64,000 nucleotides of DNA, taken from Bacteroidota bacterium. GTDB taxonomy: Bacteria; Bacteroidota; Bacteroidia; B-17B0; Aurantibacillaceae. This document shows positions 55,637 through 63,870 of the stretch, in pieces. The stretch spans positions 124,001 through 188,000 of the forward strand of contig JADJDM010000012.1 in the NCBI GenBank assembly GCA_016702705.1, written 5' to 3'. The notes below the pieces were generated by a model that searched no databases, was not told the DNA's origin, and was given only the letters and a program-made list of their open reading frames with translations. Numbering within the stretch: the first letter of the stretch is position 1; the number at the start of each line of letters is the position of its first letter. A program made the position numbers and the translations under genes.

Positions 55637-57175
55637 ATGCTAGTAAAAACATATGGTTGCGCAGTTACCGGAATTAATGCAACCAAAGTAACGGTTGAAG
55701 TAAATATATCTAGCGGAGTAAACTTCTTTATGGTTGGCTTGCCTGATAACGCAGTAAAAGAAAGTCAACAACGAATTGTTGCGGCAATAAGAAACATGGG
55801 TTACAAAATGCCCACTGGAAAAGCTATTACTGTTAATATGGCTCCTGCTGATATTCGCAAAGAAGGCTCTGCTTACGACTTAACAATTGCAACTGGCATA
55901 TTAGCTGCGTCTGAACAAATTACGTCCGAACTAATTTCAGATTATGTAATAATGGGTGAGCTATCATTAGATGGAGAGTTGCGACCCGTGCGTGGAGTTT
56001 TGCCAATTGCAATAAAAGCAAAAGACGATGGTTTTAAAGGAATTATTCTTCCAATGCAAAATGTTGCAGAAGCCGCAGTGGTTGAAGGCCTAGATGTATT
56101 AGGGGCAAATTCACTCAAAGAAATAATAGAGTTTTTTAATGGAGACTTTAATTTGCACAAAGAAGAATTTAAAGATTTTATTGAAGATGATTTTCATGCC
56201 GATATTGAGTTTGATTTTTGCGATGTACGTGGACAAGAAAACATAAAACGTGCATTAGAAATTGCTGCCGCAGGTGGACATAATGTTATTTTAATTGGTC
56301 CGCCTGGCGCAGGTAAAACAATGCTGTCAAAAAGACTACCTTCTATCTTACCAACATTAACAACTGCTGAAGCACTTGTAACAACGAAGATTCATAGTGT
56401 AGCAGGAAAATTAAATAAACAAATTGGTTTAGTTAAACAACGTCCATTTCGTGCACCACATCACACAATTTCCGATGTTGCACTTGTTGGCGGAGGAACT
56501 AATCCACAACCTGGTGAAATTTCTTTAGCACACAATGGTGTTTTGTTTTTAGATGAGTTACCCGAATTTAAACGGACAGTTTTAGAAGTAATGCGCCAAC
56601 CTTTAGAAGATAGGGTTGTAACAATTTCAAGAGCAAAAAATACAGTTGAGTATCCAGCAAGTTTTATGCTAATTGCCAGCATGAATCCTTGCCCGTGTGG
56701 CTTTTACAATCACCCCGAAAAAGATTGTGTATGTGGGCCAGGTGTAGTACAAAAATATTTAAATAAAATTTCGGGTCCATTATTAGACAGAATTGATTTA
56801 CATGTTGAAGTAACTCCAGTTCCATTTAGTGAATTATCAAAAGCGCCTGCTACCGAAAAAAGTGCTGACATAAAAAGGCGTGTAATAACTGCTAGAGAAA
56901 TTCAAGGGAACAGATATTCAAATAGAGAAGGGATTTATTGCAATGCTCAAATGAAAACAAAAGACTTACAATCAATTTGTAAATTAAATGAAGCAAGTTC
57001 CACTTTACTTAAAACTGCTATGGAACGTTTAGGATTATCAGCACGTGCATACGACCGTATTTTAAAAGTAGCACGTACAATAGCCGATTTAGAAAAAGCA
57101 GAAAACATAGAAACAAATCATATTGCCGAAGCAATACAATACAGAAGTTTGGATAGATCAGGCTGGGCAGGTTAA
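55637..57175 (+). CDS. comM: YifB/ComM-family Mg-chelatase-like AAA+ ATPase
   Basis: 512 residues. N-terminal ChlI-like domain (~20-140, YKMPTGKAITVNMAPADIRKEGSAYDL), Walker A GPPGAGKTMLSKRLP (~residue 222), Walker B GVLFLDELPEF, the motif NPCPCGFYNH, and the C-terminal Mg-chelatase domain (GLSARAYDRILKVARTIADLE). In naturally competent bacteria ComM is a hexameric helicase that extends branch migration during integration of incoming DNA. Its location after three ssb genes supports that role. Confidence 0.93.
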   Translation: MLVKTYGCAVTGINATKVTVEVNISSGVNFFMVGLPDNAVKESQQRIVAAIRNMGYKMPTGKAITVNMAPADIRKEGSAYDLTIATGILAASEQITSELISDYVIMGELSLDGELRPVRGVLPIAIKAKDDGFKGIILPMQNVAEAAVVEGLDVLGANSLKEIIEFFNGDFNLHKEEFKDFIEDDFHADIEFDFCDVRGQENIKRALEIAAAGGHNVILIGPPGAGKTMLSKRLPSILPTLTTAEALVTTKIHSVAGKLNKQIGLVKQRPFRAPHHTISDVALVGGGTNPQPGEISLAHNGVLFLDELPEFKRTVLEVMRQPLEDRVVTISRAKNTVEYPASFMLIASMNPCPCGFYNHPEKDCVCGPGVVQKYLNKISGPLLDRIDLHVEVTPVPFSELSKAPATEKSADIKRRVITAREIQGNRYSNREGIYCNAQMKTKDLQSICKLNEASSTLLKTAMERLGLSARAYDRILKVARTIADLEKAENIETNHIAEAIQYRSLDRSGWAG

Positions 57176-57193
57176 AACAAAACAATACTCGAT

Positions 57194-57475
57194 ATGAATT
57201 TAATTCCTGAAGAAACAATTCTAAATAAAATCTATTTTATTAGAGGACAAAAAGTAATGCTAGATAGTGACATTGCAGAATTGTATCAAGTTGAAACTAA
57301 ACGATTAAAAGAACAAGTAAAACGAAACATCAGCCGCTTTCCGAAAAATTACATGTTTGAATTAACCGAAATAGAGCATGAAGTTTTGAGGTCGCAAATT
57401 GCGACCTCAAAGAAAGGACGAGGCGGAACTCACTATTTACCGATGGTTTTTACAGAGCATGGTGTATTGCATTAA
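57194..57475 (+). CDS. ORF6N-domain protein, truncated after the domain core
   Basis: 93 residues. The ORF6N DNA-binding region is complete up to LPMVFTEHGVL: IYFIRGQKVMLDSDIAELYQVETKRLKEQVKRN, FPKNYMFEL, LRSQIATSKKGRGG. Normal family members continue for another ~60-100 residues after FTExGV; here a stop follows two codons later and no remnant is visible downstream. It is a truncated gene or relic. The domain is common in phage and mobile elements of Bacteroidota. Confidence 0.78.
   Translation: MNLIPEETILNKIYFIRGQKVMLDSDIAELYQVETKRLKEQVKRNISRFPKNYMFELTEIEHEVLRSQIATSKKGRGGTHYLPMVFTEHGVLH
57385..57411. repeat. 27-bp perfect palindrome inside the ORF6N gene
   Basis: TTTGAGGTCGCAA, central A, TTGCGACCTCAAA. 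Both 13-nt arms are perfectly complementary, and it encodes LRSQIATSKK. Confidence 0.9.
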
Positions 57476-57589
57476 AGCAAAGAAACCTTTTCTAAATTAA
57501 GATTTCATGCAAGCTTCCAAAAAGTAGTTGCAATAAAATACAACCGTTTACTTATCTAATTTTTAGAAAAACAATTAAAAAAAACAAGA

Positions 57590-57865
57590 TTATTTCTCCT
57601 GCCATTTTGGATTAGACACACTTGATTTACGAAATTTATACCCCTCAGTTGTATTATAAACTATCCAATAAGCAACCCCATTCTCGATACCTAGTGGAAT
57701 AAAATTTTCGTTAGTTCCAGTTTGAATGATGCTTTTAGTTGCAGTATTAACCCCAGCTAAAGATGGTTTTGCAGAATATACAAATGCTGCTGCAGATATC
57801 AACACTAATGATACTCCTGCACAAATACTTAAAAATCATCTTGAAAAATTGTCTGTTGTTTTCAT
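57590..57865 (-). pseudogene. Small exported protein with an in-frame TGA in the signal region
   Basis: From the ATG at 57865 the frame reads MKTTDNFSR, TGA (57836-57838), then FLSICAGVSLVLISAAAFVYSAKPSLA, then ~60 residues ending KSSVSNPKWQEK. The hydrophobic signal-like stretch continues straight through the TGA, so an intact gene would have Trp or Arg there. Without it the only start is a TTG at 57805. Function unknown. It may be a decaying gene or an error; it could also be a chance frame, hence the low confidence. Confidence 0.4.
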
Positions 57866-58034
57866 ATTTTATTTTTTATTTAATCAAATGTAATAAATTC
57901 AACTCGCTTTTCAAATTGTAATTTACTTTCACTAGGCAACTAATCCACTTCATTTTTCTTAGCTTTATTTTAGGTATTCAGTTCTAAAAATACTCAATCT
58001 AAGAAGTTTTCAGTTGTATCAATTCAAATCCGAC

Positions 58035-58065
58035 TTTGAAAATCGATTCATAATACGTAGCTTTG
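58035..58065 (+). promoter_or_regulatory. Strong Bacteroidota promoter of selU; implies a leaderless mRNA
   Basis: TTTG (58035-58038), exactly 19 nt, then TAGCTTTG (58058-58065). Its last TTG (58063-58065) is the only TTG candidate start of selU, so translation must begin later; the next start codon, GTG at 58072, is at or next to the predicted transcription start. Confidence 0.7.
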
Positions 58066-58071
58066 ATACCA

Positions 58072-59100
58072 GTGACTGCAGAAGGACTACTTATACAAGA
58101 TTTTTTAACTCAAAGTAAAAACGAACTCATTATCGATGTAAGAGCTCCTATTGAATTTTTTAAAGGTCATATTCCAGGTGCTACAAACATTCCCTTATTC
58201 GAAAACTCTGAAAGGGAAGAAATTGGAACACTGTACAAACAACAAGGAAAAGAAACTGCGGTTACACGTGGTTTAGAGATTGTTTCTCCTAAAATGGTTC
58301 CTTTTGTTAATCAAGTTAAAACATTAACAAAAAACAAAAAAGCATTTATTTATTGCGCTCGCGGAGGTATGCGTAGTAATAGTTTTGCTTGGTTAATGAA
58401 TACATCAGGGTTAGATGCAAAAATTTTAAAAGGTGGTTATAAAACATACCGAAATTATGTGTTGGATTATTTTGTAAATCCAAGAGAAATAATTTTACTT
58501 GGCGGAAAAACAGGGAGCGGAAAAACAGAAGTACTAAAAGAACTTCAAACTTTATCTTATCCTGTTGTTGATTTAGAAAAAATTGCGCATCACAAAGGTT
58601 CTGCTTTTGGGGCTATCAATGAAGAAAGACAAAACCCACAACAATTATTCGAAAATCATTTGTTTGATGCTTTTAAAACTATAAATAGTAATAAAATTAT
58701 AGTTGAAGACGAATCTCAAACAATTGGTTATAATAAATTACCGCATCCATTGTGGTTACAAATGAAAAAAGGAACAATTATTAAACTAAATATTCCCTTT
58801 GAATTAAGAGTGGAAAAATTAGTTGATGATTATACCACAACGGATATTGATGCACTTAAAACTTGTGTTGCTAAAATTGCCCAGCAGTTAGGTTCTATGA
58901 ATGCTAAACTATGTATGCAATACTTAGATGAAAATAATTTAGCTGAAGTAGCACGATTATCATTATTCTACTACGATAGAGCTTACGACTACAAATATCA
59001 AAACAAATTAGAGCAAAAGGTAATTGAGATTGATTCGGACACTATTGATGAAAAAATAAATGCCAAAAAAATAAAACAAGTAATTGATTCCTTATTATAA
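58072..59100 (+). CDS. selU: tRNA 2-selenouridine synthase
   Basis: 342 residues from the GTG at 58072 (345 if the TTG at 58063 is used). An N-terminal rhodanese domain (~10-130) contains the active Cys in IYCARGGMRSNSFAWL; a P-loop GGKTGSGKTEVL lies in the C-terminal half. The enzyme replaces sulfur of 2-thiouridine at tRNA position 34 with selenium from selenophosphate. It is followed 6 bp later by selD. The start choice rests on the promoter box overlapping the TTG. Confidence 0.93.
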   Translation: MTAEGLLIQDFLTQSKNELIIDVRAPIEFFKGHIPGATNIPLFENSEREEIGTLYKQQGKETAVTRGLEIVSPKMVPFVNQVKTLTKNKKAFIYCARGGMRSNSFAWLMNTSGLDAKILKGGYKTYRNYVLDYFVNPREIILLGGKTGSGKTEVLKELQTLSYPVVDLEKIAHHKGSAFGAINEERQNPQQLFENHLFDAFKTINSNKIIVEDESQTIGYNKLPHPLWLQMKKGTIIKLNIPFELRVEKLVDDYTTTDIDALKTCVAKIAQQLGSMNAKLCMQYLDENNLAEVARLSLFYYDRAYDYKYQNKLEQKVIEIDSDTIDEKINAKKIKQVIDSLL

Positions 59101-59106
59101 TTTATT

Positions 59107-60135
59107 ATGTCGATTAAACTTACACAATTTAGTAAAGCTTCGGGATGCGGATGTAAAATTGCACCCGCAGTGCTTGAAGAAATATTAAAAGGAACTAAGA
59201 GCTCAGTTAATTTCTCCAAGCTACTTATTGGAAACGATACAAAAGACGATGCGGCTGTTTTAGAATTAGAAAATGGAAATTGCATAATAAGCACAACTGA
59301 TTTTTTTACTCCTATTGTTGATGATGCTTTTGATTTCGGGAAAATATCTGCAGCAAATGCAATTAGCGATATTTATGCAATGGGCGGAAAACCATTGATG
59401 GCAGTAGCAATTTTAGGTTGGCCTATCGAAAAAATTCCTATTGAACATGCGCAAGCCGTAATTAAAGGTGCGCAAGAAATTTGTAATAAGGCTGGAATTC
59501 CCTTAGCTGGCGGACATAGTATAGATTCACAAGAACCAATATTTGGTTTAGCTGTAACTGGCGAAGTGAAAAAAGAAAACTTAAAAAGAAATAATTCGGT
59601 TAAAGAAAATGATATTCTTTACTTAACTAAACCTATTGGTTTAGGAATATTAAGCGCCGCATTAAAAAGAGGCTTGTTAAAAGTTGAAGATTATGCAATT
59701 TTTTTAAAAGAAACAATAACACTTAATAACATTGGTGAAGAACTAGGTAAATTAAATTTTGTGAATGCAATTACCGATGTTACAGGTTTTGGTTTTGCAG
59801 GGCATTTATTAGAAATGCTTGAAAAAACTGAATACTCAGCCGTTGTGAGTAAAGATGCTGTTCCAATAATTGAAGTGGCAAAACAATTTACCAAACAATT
59901 TGTTTTCCCAGATAATACAACAAGAAATTATAACGCTCAGTCCGAATTCATTTCAGGTTTAGTTGATTTAGATTTACTGGTGTTTTGCGACCCGCAAACA
60001 TCAGGCGGGTTATTATTTAGTGTAAATGCTAAACATGAAAACGAAATGGATAAATTCTTAAACGATAAAAATCAATTCTTTGCTAAAGTTGGAAGTATAA
60101 AAACGGGTCAAGAAAAGAAATTGATTTTTATTTAA
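59107..60135 (+). CDS. selD: Selenide, water dikinase (selenophosphate synthetase), Cys form
   Basis: 342 residues with the active-site loop SKASGCGCKIAP: Cys14, Cys16 and Lys17, in the places of E. coli Cys17, Cys19 and Lys20, so no selenocysteine codon is needed. Later AIR-synthase-like motifs include SDIYAMGGKPL and GGHSIDSQEPIFGLAVTG. It makes selenophosphate from selenide and ATP, here for SelU. The stop codon shares TTAA with the stop of the convergent acetyltransferase. Confidence 0.96.
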   Translation: MSIKLTQFSKASGCGCKIAPAVLEEILKGTKSSVNFSKLLIGNDTKDDAAVLELENGNCIISTTDFFTPIVDDAFDFGKISAANAISDIYAMGGKPLMAVAILGWPIEKIPIEHAQAVIKGAQEICNKAGIPLAGGHSIDSQEPIFGLAVTGEVKKENLKRNNSVKENDILYLTKPIGLGILSAALKRGLLKVEDYAIFLKETITLNNIGEELGKLNFVNAITDVTGFGFAGHLLEMLEKTEYSAVVSKDAVPIIEVAKQFTKQFVFPDNTTRNYNAQSEFISGLVDLDLLVFCDPQTSGGLLFSVNAKHENEMDKFLNDKNQFFAKVGSIKTGQEKKLIFI

Positions 60136-60668
60136 AGCGCTTTATAATTCTTATTCATCCAAGCCATTGGAATATCGGCTTCAAAACTTCCATCAGTATT
60201 TTTTATTCTTTTTTCAAATCTTCCTTCAATTACAAATCCAATGCTTTCATAAAATTTAATTGCCTTTTTGTTACTTTCTCTAGCTATTAATTCTACTCTC
60301 AAAATATTTGATCTTTCATTCTCAATTCGAGCTAACAATTCCTTAAACAACATCTTCCCTACTCCATTGCCTTGATAATTGGGATTAACAACAATTGTTA
60401 GTTCGGATAAAACATGATTAAAAACTTTGGGTTCCAATTTATAACAATGAATTTCCCCAACTAGAAGGTTTGCAACTACATCTTCAACAACTAATGAAAT
60501 ACCTTTTGCTAAAGAATTTTCTAAATTTCTTTTTATATAAGCATCCGTTATCTCTTCTTCAATTCTGGCGATTCCACCTGTTGTTTTAGCAACTGATTGA
60601 TATAAGCTCTTTATTTCAGAAAAATCTTCTGGCCTAACTTCTCTTATTTCAAATTTTGATTCATTCAT
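60132..60668 (-). CDS. GNAT-family N-acetyltransferase
   Basis: 178 residues. The acetyl-CoA loop is in NPNYQGNGVGKMLFKELL, and the C-terminal stretch SNKKAIKFYESIGFVIEGRFEKRIK is typical. Substrate unknown. The ATG at 60668 is preferred: an upstream start would put the coding region into the terminator at 60,704-60,735. It overlaps selD by 4 nt, tail to tail. Confidence 0.88.
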   Translation of the reverse strand: MNESKFEIREVRPEDFSEIKSLYQSVAKTTGGIARIEEEITDAYIKRNLENSLAKGISLVVEDVVANLLVGEIHCYKLEPKVFNHVLSELTIVVNPNYQGNGVGKMLFKELLARIENERSNILRVELIARESNKKAIKFYESIGFVIEGRFEKRIKNTDGSFEADIPMAWMNKNYKAL

Positions 60669-60703
60669 TTTATCTATCGAAATTACTAAAAAATTCCTTC
60701 CAT

Positions 60704-60735
60704 AAAAAAAGCCTGACGCTAAAAGCATCAGGCTT
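60704..60735 (-). terminator. Rho-independent terminator of the YHYH operon
   Basis: AAGCCTGACGC (60709-60719) pairs with GCATCAGGCTT (60725-60735) with one G-U pair and a 5-nt loop. An A-run at 60704-60710 on the plus strand gives the U-run for minus-strand transcripts. It follows the YHYH gene stop by 25 bp. Confidence 0.88.
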
Positions 60736-60760
60736 AGGTTTTAGCAAGTGCAAACTACAA

Positions 60761-62113
60761 TTACCTAGTTATTAAAATTTGTTTACTTAATGTTTCATTA
60801 CCTAAACTAATCTTTACAATATATTGTCCTTCATACAAGGTGGTAACATCAAAGTATGCAATTGTTGTTCCTTGATGCAATGTTGTGTTCTGAACTTTCT
60901 TTCCTTGCAAATCAAACAACTCAACTGTTAGTTTTTCAGGATTAATAGTTCCAACTTGTACTGCAATTAAATCGCTTGCAGGATTAGGGAAAATAGAAAC
61001 ATTTAAATTTCTAATACTAAAATCTTTCATTCCAATTGTTGGTCCCGTGTATGCAGTTACGCTTTCAGTTATCGAAGTGACTTTAGCTGCAACCTTAGTT
61101 CCATAATAGGTTGGTCCAACCAAATATGGGTAAGCAGAATTCCAATTTTCGTCAACCGTTGCAAAATAACAATACGTTCCTAAAGGATACTCAGGAGTTA
61201 CACAAAAACGCCCATTATGATAATCGAGAGAATCAGAAGCTGTTGAAGTATTAAATTGATAATCTTCTTTAAAATAACCCAGGTAATAGGTTGAACTAAC
61301 CGCAGGGCCATCAGCTACATTTGTTCCGTCATACAAATGAGTACGTGTTGTAATGTTTCTTAAAGTAAAACTCGACTTCATACGCACAATTCCTCCTGTG
61401 CCATCAGTATTTTTATAACCATAAGCCCCATAAACTGGAAAGCCATCATAGGCAAAGCCAATAAGTGGCGAATGAACTGTGCTATCAATAACATATAAAC
61501 CATCTGCATCATACAAATTACAAATAGTAGATATAACAGTTTTATCTAATTTAAATGCACTTGGATTTTGATGGTGATGATAATTGCCCATTGCCGGATG
61601 TCCTTTTGAACAATCGAAACCAGCTTTCTCCGCTGGTATAGCATCTCTATTCCAAACACCATCACCCATTCCGCCAGCAGGTCCGCCAGCAATATTATTA
61701 GTTGAAGCTTTCCAAGAAACACCATCTCTATAATCAAACATAGCTACACCATTAATAAACACACCAATATTACCACCTGATGTTGCTGTTGCTGTACCAG
61801 TATTTTGAACTGGATTTAAAGGAAACTTAAATATTGCATTTTGACTTGTAGCCAAAGAAGGATTCCCATCTAAAAATGGACCTGTAATATATGCTGGTAA
61901 TCCTGTTGTTGTTGCATAAACAAAGTTTGCAGAGTATTGAACCGATTGTACATTAACTAAACCAGCATCATTAATAGGAGTTGAATTACCCGATACATAA
62001 TGACGTGCAGTTGTAGTTGTATTTCTCATCCAAGCCATAATAGCTGGGCTAGTTTGCGCATTACTTACAAAACCTGCAAGTAATAAAGAGAATAATAAAC
62101 CTGTTTTTTTCAT
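60761..62113 (-). CDS. YHYH-domain protein, T9SS type A cargo
   Basis: 450 residues with a signal peptide (~1-19). The YHYH domain (~100-340) has the His-rich phrase GHPAMGNYHHHQNPSAF, with conserved GFAYDGFPVYGAYG and DYHNGRFCVTPEYPLGTYCYFATVD. A type A sorting domain follows (NVSIFPNPASDLIAV...KQILITR). The His cluster suggests metal binding. It is the last gene of an operon with a di-heme enzyme and an MbnP protein, so a copper-related extracellular role is inferred, not shown. Confidence 0.85.
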   Translation of the reverse strand: MKKTGLLFSLLLAGFVSNAQTSPAIMAWMRNTTTTARHYVSGNSTPINDAGLVNVQSVQYSANFVYATTTGLPAYITGPFLDGNPSLATSQNAIFKFPLNPVQNTGTATATSGGNIGVFINGVAMFDYRDGVSWKASTNNIAGGPAGGMGDGVWNRDAIPAEKAGFDCSKGHPAMGNYHHHQNPSAFKLDKTVISTICNLYDADGLYVIDSTVHSPLIGFAYDGFPVYGAYGYKNTDGTGGIVRMKSSFTLRNITTRTHLYDGTNVADGPAVSSTYYLGYFKEDYQFNTSTASDSLDYHNGRFCVTPEYPLGTYCYFATVDENWNSAYPYLVGPTYYGTKVAAKVTSITESVTAYTGPTIGMKDFSIRNLNVSIFPNPASDLIAVQVGTINPEKLTVELFDLQGKKVQNTTLHQGTTIAYFDVTTLYEGQYIVKISLGNETLSKQILITR

Positions 62114-62152
62114 TTTTATGTGTTTGTTTAGTTTATAGACGATGAGAAATTC

Positions 62153-63187
62153 TTAATCCCTCGCTTCCTTCGAAAATAATTTTTTTGGATAGGAATATCG
62201 CTGGTCAAACAAAAATTTCTTATCTGTTAAGGTAAGCAAAAAGCTAATTAAATCTACCTGTTCAGAAGGCTTCAACATAATTGGCTTAGCTAAATGAGAA
62301 GAAAGCGTTTTGCTTTTATTTATACCAAATACATAATGCTTTAACACTTCTTGCAGTTTTTTAAATCTACCATCGTGCATATAAGGTTGAGAAAACTCTA
62401 TGTTGCGCAAAGTAGGCACTTTAAACTTTAGTGAATCGCTTGGAATATGAGTTATTCCTATTCTCCCAATATCATTTAATGTTGTATCAACAGGTAAACC
62501 ATTATTTTCGAATGAAGCATTTGTAAATAAAGGCTCAGTGTGGCATGCAGCGCAATTCTTTTTAAATAATGCATAGCCTTTCTTTTCTTGTTCGCTAAAT
62601 TTCGCCTTGCCTAGCATTACGCTATCATACTTAGCATTTGAGCTAACAAGTGTTAGCATAAATTGAGAAATAGCTTTTAATGTATATTCTCCTGTAGCTA
62701 AAGAATCACCAAAAGCAGTGTTAAACATTCTTTTATACAAGTTGTTTCGTTGTAATTTCCTAACCACATTTTCAATCTTCTCATCCATTTCAAGGTGATT
62801 ACGTATTGGTGCAAGTGCTTGAACATCCAAATGATTAACTGCCCCGTCCCACATAAATTTGTTTTGCCAAGCAAGGTTCATTAATGCTGGTGAATTACGG
62901 TTTCCAATTCTATCATTAATACCATGACTAAGCGCATGATCAACATGTGTAAATGCTGTAAACTGTGAGTGACAACTAGCACAAGAAACACTGCTATCTT
63001 CTGAAAGTATTGGGTCATAAAATAAAGCACGTCCTAGTTCAACTTTATCCGCACTTAGTGGATTCATATTAAAATCGTATGCTGGCTTTGGCCATTTAGT
63101 AGGAACAACAAAAAGAGGTTCGGTAACTGTTTTAAAAGCAAAAACAATTAACAAGGAGCAAATAATTAGTAGTGCTTTCTTTTTCAT
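62153..63187 (-). CDS. Di-heme cytochrome c peroxidase / MauG-MbnH family enzyme
   Basis: 344 residues with a signal peptide. Two c-type heme motifs: CASCH at 69-73 and CAACH at 212-216. The family phrases ELGRALFYDPILS, NRNSPALMNLAW, VPTLRNIEFSQPYMHDGRF are present. In its adjacency to an MbnP-family gene it resembles MbnH, which uses a bis-Fe(IV)-type high-valent state to oxidise a Trp of MbnP to kynurenine. It starts inside the stop of the MbnP gene (ATGA overlap, 63184-63187), so the two proteins are translationally coupled. A peroxide-reducing role cannot be excluded. Confidence 0.85.
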   Translation of the reverse strand: MKKKALLIICSLLIVFAFKTVTEPLFVVPTKWPKPAYDFNMNPLSADKVELGRALFYDPILSEDSSVSCASCHSQFTAFTHVDHALSHGINDRIGNRNSPALMNLAWQNKFMWDGAVNHLDVQALAPIRNHLEMDEKIENVVRKLQRNNLYKRMFNTAFGDSLATGEYTLKAISQFMLTLVSSNAKYDSVMLGKAKFSEQEKKGYALFKKNCAACHTEPLFTNASFENNGLPVDTTLNDIGRIGITHIPSDSLKFKVPTLRNIEFSQPYMHDGRFKKLQEVLKHYVFGINKSKTLSSHLAKPIMLKPSEQVDLISFLLTLTDKKFLFDQRYSYPKKLFSKEARD

Positions 63188-63870
63188 TTTGCCGAAAACG
63201 ATTTTGCAATGTTTTGAGCCATTACCAAAGCTTTTGCAGATGGAGACATAATATGATTTTCTTCAGCAAGATTAATACTGAGCAAAAACTTAGCAATATC
63301 TATATTCACACTAATTTTTTCGGGACTACTTATTGGAAGTTTTATTACTTGCAAAGCGTTGTTTGGAAAAGAGTACCCGCCAATGTGAAATTGAAATTCA
63401 TTGTTCCTTGTTTTGCATTTACTACTCTTGCCTTCTAATTTAAAATTAATGTACCCGCTGTTCCAAGCCCAGTACATGCCTTTAGTGGGATCTAGGTCTC
63501 CTCCCATTGCTCCCAATTCGTTAGTTAAACTATCAATCCCTAAATTAAATTTAACCTCATCATAATTAAGATTTTGCGGAACAGATAAATTTAATTTGCA
63601 AGAATTCTCAATAGCAATGTCAATTAAATGGTAACTACTTTTTTCTTCCCAAACTATTTTTCCAGCTTTCAAGAACTGGATATTTGAACAATAAAATCGG
63701 ATGGCTGAAATTTCAATCGAATCTTTTCTAGAAACAAAATTGGCTATGTCATTTAGGCTAATAGCATCAGCGCCAAAGGAAGAAGAAAATTTTAGCTCAA
63801 TATTTTTATTTTGCTGGGCTACAGCAAACCCAACAAATAAATACAGCCATATAAACAATTTACTTCTCAA
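63184..63870 (-). CDS. MbnP-family protein (copper-binding, kynurenine-forming partner)
   Basis: 228 residues with a signal peptide (cleavage near VAQ). The conserved family core GMYWAWNSGYINFKLEG (Trp134, Trp136) and FHIGGY...NNALQVIKL fit the MbnP family (methanobactin-gene-cluster type). In characterised MbnP a Trp is converted to kynurenine, which helps bind copper. TTG start at 63870; the upstream gene's stop lies 11 nt inside this gene, so translation is coupled. The stop is TGA, the clearest use of TGA as a true stop codon in this window. Confidence 0.82.
   Translation of the reverse strand: MRSKLFIWLYLFVGFAVAQQNKNIELKFSSSFGADAISLNDIANFVSRKDSIEISAIRFYCSNIQFLKAGKIVWEEKSSYHLIDIAIENSCKLNLSVPQNLNYDEVKFNLGIDSLTNELGAMGGDLDPTKGMYWAWNSGYINFKLEGKSSKCKTRNNEFQFHIGGYSFPNNALQVIKLPISSPEKISVNIDIAKFLLSINLAEENHIMSPSAKALVMAQNIAKSFSAK

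Noticed and set aside
55599..55643. A 14-codon leader peptide before comM with a strong Shine-Dalgarno
   Set aside because: It overlaps the comM start, has no feature of a known attenuator, and the AAGGAGG is explained as an arm of the hairpin.
57194..57475. ORF6N gene as evidence for a prophage or integrated element
   Set aside because: No integrase, phage structural gene, tRNA-flanked repeat or insertion-sequence end was found nearby.
57836..63186. Reassignment of TGA to Trp or another amino acid in this organism
   Set aside because: The MbnP gene ends at a TGA overlapping the next ATG (63184-63187) in a normal coupled junction, TGG is used for Trp throughout, and most genes would show in-frame TGA if it were recoded.
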